Positions 35,104 through 41,808 of a stretch of 41,808 nt of DNA are shown here, piece by piece (within the stretch, counting starts at the first letter, position 1; each line of letters begins with the position of its first letter). Position numbers and translations under genes: made by a program. The notes beneath the pieces were generated by a model. The model saw nothing but the letters and a program-made list of their open reading frames with translations, was not told the origin of the DNA and searched no databases. Origin of the DNA: Paracoccaceae bacterium (GTDB lineage Bacteria; Pseudomonadota; Alphaproteobacteria; Rhodobacterales; Rhodobacteraceae); assembly GCA_020832655.1 (NCBI GenBank), contig JAFIEF010000114.1, forward strand, positions 1 through 41,808, written 5' to 3'.

Positions 35104-35500
35104 CCGATCCCCCTGTCGATCCGACGTATTTTGACTTTGCCTTCCACGCCAAATAATCAGCTGAATTTAAGTCGACCACTGATATGACATATACATATGA
35201 TTTCCCTATTTGCCGCTTTTCGAAGCCAACGACGCGACCTGCGTAATCAACGCCGCCTTTCGCCTTCGTGATCAAACTCAACCTCCATTTATTGACCCAT
35301 TGGTCATACTCTTGGGCCCTGTTGGTAAGCGCCCCGTAGCCCTTAATCTTAGTGTTAAAAGCCAAAAACGCTTGGCCTGCAGCGCGGGAGCTGCCATCAA
35401 AAAATGATACGATATCGTCCGTAAATTCGATTTGGTTTCTTGATCCACCCTGCATGTCACCAGCTTCGATCCAAAAAAAACTTGCGTTATTGATCGACAT
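35078..35500 (-). CDS. Unknown small protein between brxC and pglXI
   Basis: A 140-residue protein with a good AGGAAG site 10 bp before ATG 35500, 36 bp after brxC, and a stop overlapping the pglXI start. It is alpha/beta and Gly/Ser-rich, with GYGALTNRAQEYDQWVNKWR and SYVYVISVVDLNSADYLAWK. No family was recognised, and no motif for nuclease, kinase or DNA binding was found. The gene is A/T-rich relative to brxC, like the nearby part of pglXI. It is not among the standard type III BREX core genes, so it may be a linked accessory, perhaps working with the methyltransferase. Confidence 0.75.
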   Translation of the reverse strand: MSINNASFFWIEAGDMQGGSRNQIEFTDDIVSFFDGSSRAAGQAFLAFNTKIKGYGALTNRAQEYDQWVNKWRLSLITKAKGGVDYAGRVVGFEKRQIGKSYVYVISVVDLNSADYLAWKAKSKYVGSTGGSDGREYGYF

Positions 35501-35536
35501 CTAAATCTTCCTTTTCATCTTGTAGTATCCCAAACG

Positions 35537-38500
35537 CTACTCGACCACGAAGCGCAGCTTGGTGGTGTCCTTGCCCTTACAGCGGTCGGTCAGGAACGCC
35601 TCGAAGCGCTTGCGCAAATCCTCGGGTGTCGCTGGTGAACCGCCCTGAAGCAGAGCGGCGCGGATATCATTTCCCGCGACGACGACCTTCTCGAGCCCCG
35701 ACAGTGCCTCCTGCACGGCGGCGGTGAACTCGGGCGTCACCATCTCGGGCAGGGTCTTCGTGTCGGCGAAACCGGTGACAATCTTGCGCGACGAGTCCTT
35801 GAGCAATTCGAAGTTCGACTGGATGATCGGATCCTCGAGGTTGTCGACGAGAGTCTGCGCCCACCCTTCGAGAAGCCGGTCGAGCTCGTCGTCGAGCTGC
35901 TTGAGCACATTGGCCGCAGGGAGCAGGTCGCCCTGTTCGTTCGCGGGGCGGAAGGTGCAGTGCGGGCAGACCGGCGATGCCGAAAGTTCTGAGTCGACCA
36001 GCGAGGCACAGCTCTTCAGTTTGTCGAGCTTTTCCTCGAAGCTGGTGAGCTGGCTGGTCGGCATAAGCGAAATGCCGGCAAGCGCTCGCATCGCGACCAG
36101 GCGCGGATCCTTCCGCATGGCGTTCTTGGTCTTGTCTTCCGAGACACCGAGGCGCGACTTGCTGTGCAGGGCGACGTAGGCCTTCACGTAGTCCTTCTTC
36201 AGCTGGTTGAGCGTCTGACGGTATTCGGCCGCGTTCTGGGCTGTGCGGTCGGCAGCCAGCTTGTCGAGTACCTGTTTTCGGGTTTCCTGCGCCTGCTTGA
36301 CCCATGCGTGGTCAGGGGGAAGCACCATCTCGGCCTGACCGAGATAGCTTGCAGTGGTACCCAGTTCGCCTATCAGGGTCATCAGTCCTTCGGCCGAGGC
36401 GAGCACCTCAAAGTTTTTCTTCTGCGCCGCGATGTCGTCAGAGCCTATGCGCAGGTTCTTCAGCTTACCAACGGTGTTGTAGGGTGCGAGGTCTTCCGAG
36501 AACGTTTTGAGTGCATCGAGCCTCGTGCGCCAGTCACGCACTTCCTCGTCGCGCAGCAGCGGCTGGCCCCAGAAGCTCAGGCGGCTCACCATGTCCGTCG
36601 TCGCGCCAAGCACGCGTTTTGTCAGCATGCCGACTTTGTCCTGCAGCGCCTTAACGGGTTCATCGGATCCCTGTGTTGCTTGCTGCGCGAGGCCTGGCGG
36701 CAGCCCCAGCAGCTCGAACAACGAACGGAGCACGGCAACGTTGATCTCCTTTGGCGCTTCGACATGCTTGAAATGCCTCAAATCGTCGAGCGAGCGCTCA
36801 GCCAGCAGAGTGATTTTACCTGAGTCGATTTTGTCGCCTGTGATCGCGAGCACAATGTCGCCTGAGTAAACGAGCCCCCCAAGCAAGGTAACAAGGAGGT
36901 CGGGCTCCAAGCGGTACTTGACCGGCGCGAAATACTCAATGTCAGCATCGCCGCTGAGCAGTTCAGCACGATTCAAGACCTGTCCATGCCCCTTGGCCTT
37001 GAGCCGGGCAAGCAATTCTTGAGAAAATCTGGATCGCGTTGAATCGATGCTATCTCCATCGAGCATTTCAAGGCCGTCGAGGATGACTATTGCGTCCTTG
37101 GTCTTCGTGCCGCCCGCGAGTGCCCGGAGTGCGTTTCCGACCAACTGCTTTCTGTTGGCCTCGGTTACCAACCCAGAGAAAGTCGGATACTCGGGAGCAA
37201 CGTCGGCGAACCGGCTGTTTAGGGCAATACCCGCGATTACATTGACCACGTCCCGAAAGTTGATGCGCTCATCTGGCCCCAAGCGCGCTTTTTCGCGAAG
37301 AGAGAATCCCTTGGTCCAGTCGCGCAGCGATTTAGACTTGCCTTGGTAGCTGACTTCGAATGCCTCAAGCTGCTTCTCCTGAAGCCATTTGCTCATGTCG
37401 CGTAACGCATCTCGCGCCTTGTCGAGATACACGGCCTTCGCGCCGCCACTCGCTGTTGATGCCAATTCCTGCGCGGCAGCATAAAAAGAAAGGAGCCGCT
37501 TGATCGCATCGTCCAACCCCTTCAGGCGGAAAAAAACTTCATCGGCCTTGTGGTCATCACGGAAGCGGGGCGGATCGAATGGCTGGATGAAGTAAAGATA
37601 AAAGTCGCGTTCAGGTTGAGCGGTTGGCCGGTCATTCGGCGCTCCAAAAAACAAGTAACCGATGCGCTCTACCCGACGGGCCTGCCACTCGATCTGATAC
37701 TGCCAAATCTGATGACCAGTGACATAACTAGACTCGTCGGTCCGCTCCATGAGCTGGCGAATGGCTCCAAAATATGCGCGATCGAGGGATTCATCGGACA
37801 AGGCCTCTGCGCGCTTCTCAATCTGAGCGTCGTAATCGACGTCCTTTTTCAGATCGAGGTAGTACTGCTCAGTGTCTGAAGCCTTGGAGATGAACTGCCC
37901 GTTGACCGTTTTCAGCGTCTCTCGAAGCGTAGTCTGCACAGCAGTCAACAGATCATCGGACGGATCGCCTCCCATGTCTTCGATACCAGGCTGGAACAGA
38001 CAGAGCGTGTCACGCAGTTCCTCGGCAGTTGGACCGACTGGCACGTAGATGTCGCCGCCCGTGGTCAACCGATGAACTGCCAAGCCATCAATGATCCGCA
38101 GCGCCATTGCTTTGTAGGCAGGACGTGTAAACGCCTTGTTGACGCGTTCTGACAAAACCTCTGACACCTTAAGCACTGGTCCGATATTGGCATCAGCGCG
38201 AAGCACAGAGTTCGACGTCACTGTCTCCCAAAACTTGTCATAGCCAATCAGCCCTGGTCGATCGTCGGGGACTTCCTGATCTAGCACCGCCTGAATTTGG
38301 TCCCGGAGCGTGACCAGCGCCCCACGCTTTTCGGTAAAGACGAGGCGCTCAAAAGTCCCAATGTAGTCAGGATGGACGGGGAATAGACGCACGTAGTCGT
38401 CCATGCGTTCGTTCATGGATCCGTAGAACTTGGCGAAAGGCGTGAGGTAGGCCCGGATTTTGTGCTGTTGATCGGACGTTTTCTTCAAAAGGCGTTCCGC

Positions 38501-39268
38501 TACCACGAAACTGACGTCTTGTCGGGCAAGAAGCACCTGAGTGAAGCGATCCTTCACCCGGCGAAGGCTATCCGCAACATGTTGGAAGCGGCTGCTGTCA
38601 AAGATGGCTTCTTGAATACCTGCGACAAAGCGGAAACGGAGGTGCTTGGTGACCTCGCCAATTTCGCGCAGAAACGACAGGTCGAGAACAAGGTCGTGAT
38701 CCTTGCGCGAGCGCAGGTATTCGAGGAACTCGTCTACCACGAGCAGAACACCGTGGTTCGGGTGAACATCCTCAAATGCCGCCATCATTTCTTCAAAGGC
38801 AGCCTTGTTGTTGATTACCTTGTCAGCCGGTGGGAATTCAAAGTTCACCCCTTGCCTTTCCAGAAAGACTTCCAGCTGCTGTGTGACGATGTCACGCAAC
38901 GACATCTGGCTAGAAATCTCGATCCGATGAACCTTGAACTTCCCTGCGATTGCCATGGCGGCCTCAGCCACCTTTGGGTGATGGATCATCGGCACATAGT
39001 CTGCGTCTTCCGCTACCAGCGAGAGAACGGACATGAGGTGCGACTTACCCGTCCCGTAGTTACCAACAACAAGCACGCCTTTATGGTCTACGCTATCGTC
39101 GAAGGAGAGCTGGGGGATCACCTGCTTGGCAATCCGTTCGGCCATGTCATCAGAAATGACGTAGGTCGAAACCAACTTCTTGGCCTCGTCCGGACGATTA
39201 GCATCCAGCAGCTGGATTACAGACTCAATAGGCTCGAACTGAATGAGATCGCCATAACGCATCGGCAT
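35537..39268 (-). CDS. brxC: BrxC, large P-loop ATPase of BREX
   Basis: BrxC (PglY-like) is the large ATPase of BREX. From ATG 39268 (AGGGG 7 bp upstream) it has 1243 residues, typical of the family. The frame is open to 39388, but that part is the shadow of brxF. Walker A, VVGNYGTGKSHLMS, is at about 67-80, and the Walker B segment LLVVDEFLEYLRS at 175-187. The middle is long and helical. A CPHC pair near residue 1110 (SPVCPHCTFRPANE) may belong to a zinc site. It follows brxF by 14 bp. Confidence 0.92.
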   Translation of the reverse strand: MPMRYGDLIQFEPIESVIQLLDANRPDEAKKLVSTYVISDDMAERIAKQVIPQLSFDDSVDHKGVLVVGNYGTGKSHLMSVLSLVAEDADYVPMIHHPKVAEAAMAIAGKFKVHRIEISSQMSLRDIVTQQLEVFLERQGVNFEFPPADKVINNKAAFEEMMAAFEDVHPNHGVLLVVDEFLEYLRSRKDHDLVLDLSFLREIGEVTKHLRFRFVAGIQEAIFDSSRFQHVADSLRRVKDRFTQVLLARQDVSFVVAERLLKKTSDQQHKIRAYLTPFAKFYGSMNERMDDYVRLFPVHPDYIGTFERLVFTEKRGALVTLRDQIQAVLDQEVPDDRPGLIGYDKFWETVTSNSVLRADANIGPVLKVSEVLSERVNKAFTRPAYKAMALRIIDGLAVHRLTTGGDIYVPVGPTAEELRDTLCLFQPGIEDMGGDPSDDLLTAVQTTLRETLKTVNGQFISKASDTEQYYLDLKKDVDYDAQIEKRAEALSDESLDRAYFGAIRQLMERTDESSYVTGHQIWQYQIEWQARRVERIGYLFFGAPNDRPTAQPERDFYLYFIQPFDPPRFRDDHKADEVFFRLKGLDDAIKRLLSFYAAAQELASTASGGAKAVYLDKARDALRDMSKWLQEKQLEAFEVSYQGKSKSLRDWTKGFSLREKARLGPDERINFRDVVNVIAGIALNSRFADVAPEYPTFSGLVTEANRKQLVGNALRALAGGTKTKDAIVILDGLEMLDGDSIDSTRSRFSQELLARLKAKGHGQVLNRAELLSGDADIEYFAPVKYRLEPDLLVTLLGGLVYSGDIVLAITGDKIDSGKITLLAERSLDDLRHFKHVEAPKEINVAVLRSLFELLGLPPGLAQQATQGSDEPVKALQDKVGMLTKRVLGATTDMVSRLSFWGQPLLRDEEVRDWRTRLDALKTFSEDLAPYNTVGKLKNLRIGSDDIAAQKKNFEVLASAEGLMTLIGELGTTASYLGQAEMVLPPDHAWVKQAQETRKQVLDKLAADRTAQNAAEYRQTLNQLKKDYVKAYVALHSKSRLGVSEDKTKNAMRKDPRLVAMRALAGISLMPTSQLTSFEEKLDKLKSCASLVDSELSASPVCPHCTFRPANEQGDLLPAANVLKQLDDELDRLLEGWAQTLVDNLEDPIIQSNFELLKDSSRKIVTGFADTKTLPEMVTPEFTAAVQEALSGLEKVVVAGNDIRAALLQGGSPATPEDLRKRFEAFLTDRCKGKDTTKLRFVVE

Positions 39269-39282
39269 CCATTGTCCCCTTT

Positions 39283-39741
39283 TCAATGCATAGTGAATGG
39301 AACCAGGCCATCGATGGCATAGTCCCGATATTCTGGATGTCCTGTCTCGGCATAGACAAGGCGGTTGTCCCGCAACTCTCCTGGCCAAACTGCAATGACA
39401 CGTCGCGCTTGAGCATGCCGTCTTAGAAGATCAAGTGGGCTCAGCTTGAGCGTCCGATCAAAGAGAAGTTCGATGTTATCGACGAGCAGAATGCCTTGGC
39501 TCGCGACTTCGTCTGCAAGGCCCCTGAATATCTCAGCAACATAAAGATGCCGTCGCGCACTTGGCACCGTCAGCAATTCACGTGCAAGGGCCGTCCCTAT
39601 GTTCAGAACGGGCGCTTGTTTGCGCTTGGCTAACTGCCAAAGCAACTTGCTCTTGCCGGTGCCCGGTTGTCCAATGAGCAGAACCAACTTGCTGTGTACT
39701 GTCGAAATGTCTTCAACGACGCGGTCGAGTTGATCAATCAC
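39283..39741 (-). CDS. brxF: BrxF, small P-loop ATPase of BREX type III
   Basis: A 152-residue ATPase specific to type III BREX. Walker A GQPGTGKS is at residues 24-31, and the Walker B strand GILLVDNIELLFD at 83-95. The rest is a compact AAA-like core with basic helices (LLRRHAQARRVIAVWPGEL). It starts in an ATGA overlap with the WYL regulator and precedes brxC by 14 bp. Its exact role in defence is unknown; its presence fixes the BREX subtype. Confidence 0.9.
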   Translation of the reverse strand: MIDQLDRVVEDISTVHSKLVLLIGQPGTGKSKLLWQLAKRKQAPVLNIGTALARELLTVPSARRHLYVAEIFRGLADEVASQGILLVDNIELLFDRTLKLSPLDLLRRHAQARRVIAVWPGELRDNRLVYAETGHPEYRDYAIDGLVPFTMH

Positions 39742-40637
39742 ACCGAACCCTCCCGCGTTCCGAGGGGTGCAACGCCATCAGAGCGAAAACCCACATCAAC
39801 AGGCTTTATGAGAACAATCTGTTGATCCTGCGGCCTTCGCACTGACGGATCGGTGTCCAACCCCAACCGCTTGAGCGCATAGAACAGAAGCGCCCGGCGC
39901 ACCGGGATCTGCACCTTGCCCTCTTCCATCCCATAATCCATCTCGATCGCACGGCGCTGGGTTGGCGAGAGGTCAGGATGTGGGCCGATCTCGAGAACCG
40001 CTTCGTTGTGCCAGTCTGCGTCGGCGCGCAGATCAGCAGTGGCTGGTCCCTGAGCACCAATCTCGACGATGCGCGACAGCAGGAAATCCTTGAATACATG
40101 GTCATTCTGGCAGAACGCCCGAGCGTGCCAGCGAAACCCGTCGAAGGCCAGCGCATGCGGCTCAATCCAGCGCGCGCTAGGCTCGGGTCTGGACATGGAC
40201 TGGTAGGTTATCTCAAGCGCAGCAGGGGCGTGGATTGCGGCCAGGACATCACGCAGCGTCTCGGGCGCGACGCCCCGAGCGGGCGTTGGCGTTGCACCAT
40301 AGCTCGGAAAAACGCTGATCCAGCTCTGGTCGTGCGAGACCAACCCCTGATCGACAGCGCGCAAATGCGCAAGATAGTCCTCGGCGCTGGGCGTGATGAA
40401 ACGCGGCTTGAAAGCCTTGCCTCGGACGTAGGCACGCTGACTTTTGTCATAGATGAGGTTGCGCTTCCACTGATCCGCATAGCCAGCCAAATCGAGCGAT
40501 GCCTGCTGGAGCGAGATGCCGAATGTCTCGATCAGGTCAGCTCGGTTGATCCGACCATGCCAGAACACCCGGAATTCGATGAACGCATTGCGCCGCTCAG
40601 CGCCCCAATTCAGCTGCTTGACTCGTCTGCGCGGCAC
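39738..40637 (-). CDS. brxR: WYL-domain transcriptional regulator (BrxR/CapW-like)
   Basis: A 299-residue regulator. The N-terminal winged-helix region (RRNAFIEFRVFWHGRINRAD, LIETFGISLQQASLDLAGY) is followed by a central WYL domain (LEITYQSMSRPEPSARWIEP, ALAFDGFRWHARAFCQNDHVF) and a C-terminal basic part. This is the layout of BrxR/CapW repressors found with BREX, CBASS and other defences; WYL domains sense a nucleotide-type ligand. GTG 40637 is chosen as start with AGGA 5 bp upstream; no in-frame ATG lies just before it. It is joined to brxF by an ATGA overlap, so it regulates from inside the operon rather than divergently. Confidence 0.87.
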   Translation of the reverse strand: MPRRRVKQLNWGAERRNAFIEFRVFWHGRINRADLIETFGISLQQASLDLAGYADQWKRNLIYDKSQRAYVRGKAFKPRFITPSAEDYLAHLRAVDQGLVSHDQSWISVFPSYGATPTPARGVAPETLRDVLAAIHAPAALEITYQSMSRPEPSARWIEPHALAFDGFRWHARAFCQNDHVFKDFLLSRIVEIGAQGPATADLRADADWHNEAVLEIGPHPDLSPTQRRAIEMDYGMEEGKVQIPVRRALLFYALKRLGLDTDPSVRRPQDQQIVLIKPVDVGFRSDGVAPLGTREGSV

Positions 40638-40690
40638 ATCGTTCCTCTCATGATCTCTCCAACCAATATGCTAAATAGTAATCCCTCGCA

Positions 40691-40719
40691 ATAAAATGAT
40701 TCCTGCGGGAAGCAGTCAA
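40691..40719 (-). promoter_or_regulatory. Candidate sigma70-type promoter for the BREX operon
   Basis: On the - strand, TTGACT (40719-40714, five of six to consensus) is followed after exactly 17 bp by TTTTAT (40696-40691, four of six). It lies between the sbcB stop and the WYL regulator start, about 55 bp ahead of that start, in a locally A/T-rich stretch. It would serve the whole BREX operon. The match is by eye only. Confidence 0.5.
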
Positions 40720-40728
40720 TGGCCATCA

Positions 40729-41808
40729 TCACGCTTTTATATCAAAGCCCTGCAGGTAAGCTTCGATCTCGCAGACCAGCATCTCACTGACCTTTTCACC
40801 AGCACGCATCTCGGCAATAGCGCGTATGGACTTTTCGACCGTCATCCACTCTGACTCTGACGCTTCCGGTGCTGACCAACGCTCCTTCAACCAGGCCCGG
40901 TACTGCCCCTGTTCCTTCTCCGAGAGCAGTTCGGGCGCGTGAAACGCCACCAGACGTCGGCCAAGCTGGCGCAGACGGGGATCAGCGAGGGTTGCTACAA
41001 TCTCCTGGCGTCTGCGCCAGTCGGCTCGCTGAAACTCCGCCAGCAGCACCTTGTCAGCATGGCTGTAGAAGCCGCCATAGATCTGCTTTTCGACCGAAGG
41101 GGTGGGTGCTGCAGGATCCTCGGGAAAGCGCGCAGCCAGAGCCTGCCCCACCCGTGTTCGGAACTCGGGCGCATTTGCGATTACCTTGGCGCGGCGCAAC
41201 TGCTCGGCGCTGGGCGTCGGCACAGATAGCAAGGCGGGCGACTTGTTGACCGTGACAGAACGGATGACCTTTGGGGTGGCATCGACAGCTGCGAAAAGCG
41301 CTGCGTCATCCGCCACCAGGAGATCAGCCGGGTCAGCAGCATCCAGATCGAAGAAGGCCGCCTGATTGGGATTACTGGGCGAAGTTCCGCAGAAGCAGCC
41401 GACGGTTGCGCGCGGCAGGCCGCCCCCGAACCGCTCAACCAGTGCCATGGGTTGGAAGGTTGCAAGACTCGACTGGACATGCGCCTTGTCGCGGTTGGCC
41501 AGCAGCTCTGCCCAGAGATCTGGGGCGCGCAGGGCGATCTGGCGCGCGATATGGATTGTCGCCTCGACGTCGCCGAGGGCGTCATGGGCATTGTGCGCGG
41601 TGAAGCCGTTCAACGGCGCGATGCGATCAAGCTTGAAGCGCACCCGGCCATCTGCATCCACGGGCCATTTGAGCAGATCTGGCTGACGATGCCAGACAGC
41701 ATAGAGCGCTGTCAGCACGTCGAAGCGCGAATTGCCATTGAACTGGGTGGCGAACACATCGGGCTGCAGGTTCTGATAAAAGGCCTGGCGCAGCATTTCC
41801 TCGTCGAA
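40729..41808 (-). CDS. sbcB: Exodeoxyribonuclease I, SbcB family (5' partial)
   Basis: The frame is open to the right edge, so the N-terminus is missing; 359 codons remain. The sequence follows E. coli ExoI: the Y-x-N...N-S-R-x-D segment (FYQNLQPDVFA, FNGNSRFDVLTAL), the exonuclease III motif HNAHDALGDVEATI with catalytic His and Asp, SVTVNKSPAL, and YGGFYSHADKVLLAEF near the C-terminus. The enzyme degrades single-stranded DNA 3' to 5'. It is upstream of and codirectional with the BREX operon, 91 bp from the regulator start. It may be an ordinary host gene or part of the defence cluster; the sequence does not decide. Confidence 0.92.
   Translation of the reverse strand, partial: FDEEMLRQAFYQNLQPDVFATQFNGNSRFDVLTALYAVWHRQPDLLKWPVDADGRVRFKLDRIAPLNGFTAHNAHDALGDVEATIHIARQIALRAPDLWAELLANRDKAHVQSSLATFQPMALVERFGGGLPRATVGCFCGTSPSNPNQAAFFDLDAADPADLLVADDAALFAAVDATPKVIRSVTVNKSPALLSVPTPSAEQLRRAKVIANAPEFRTRVGQALAARFPEDPAAPTPSVEKQIYGGFYSHADKVLLAEFQRADWRRRQEIVATLADPRLRQLGRRLVAFHAPELLSEKEQGQYRAWLKERWSAPEASESEWMTVEKSIRAIAEMRAGEKVSEMLVCEIEAYLQGFDIKA

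Larger units (their letters stand above)
26788..40637 (-). other. Type III BREX phage-defence locus
   Basis: The - strand genes run WYL regulator, brxF, brxC, (unknown), pglXI, brxHII, pglZ, brxA. This order of brxF to brxA is the type III BREX order. Gaps are tiny or overlapping (ATGA between WYL and brxF and at pglXI/brxHII and brxHII/pglZ), indicating one operon. BREX blocks phage replication and marks host DNA with an N6-adenine methyl group made by the PglX-type enzyme. All core frames are intact. Confidence 0.92.

Overview
The window is high-GC DNA with the late half of a prophage on the left (about 1-25.7 kb, + strand) and a type III BREX phage-defence operon on the right (about 25.7-40.7 kb, - strand). 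An exonuclease I gene runs off the right edge. The phage tail genes are of the kind found in the gene transfer agent (GTA) of Rhodobacter capsulatus: DUF2460, DUF2163, NlpC/P60 and a giant TIM-barrel hub protein. Together with the base composition this points to an alphaproteobacterium, most likely of the Rhodobacterales (inference). No tRNA, rRNA, integrase, transposase or CRISPR array was seen, so neither prophage end can be fixed; the left edge cuts the small terminase gene.

Prophage layout: small and large terminase, gpW-like connector, portal, S49 head protease with an in-frame nested scaffold, decoration protein, major capsid protein, neck proteins, tail terminator, tail tube, a tail-assembly chaperone with a textbook -1 frameshift signal, and tape measure. 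The GTA-like baseplate follows: a DUF2460/beta-helix fusion, DUF2163, NlpC/P60 and the hub. The run ends with a DUF2793 fibre, a small membrane protein, an M15 endolysin and an overlapping Rz/Rz1-type spanin pair. The head is lambda-like and the tail tip GTA-like. Start and stop codons overlap at many junctions, as expected for one late transcript.

Between the DUF2460 and DUF2163 genes, normally neighbours, lies a 1.8 kb low-GC insertion with two genes on the opposite strand: a HTH-like protein and a protein with a possible HEPN-type R-x5-H motif. It looks like a cargo (moron) module, possibly a toxin-antitoxin or abortive-infection pair that has not been described; its function is not shown by sequence alone.

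Right side, read leftwards: sbcB (partial), a candidate promoter, a WYL regulator, brxF, brxC, an unrecognised 140-residue gene, pglXI, brxHII, pglZ, brxA and a DUF4236/TPR gene. The core order is that of type III BREX. The 140-residue gene between brxC and pglXI and the DUF4236/TPR gene 15 bp after brxA are candidate accessory parts. The pglXI gene changes base composition sharply inside the gene, suggesting recombination of the methyltransferase that marks self DNA.
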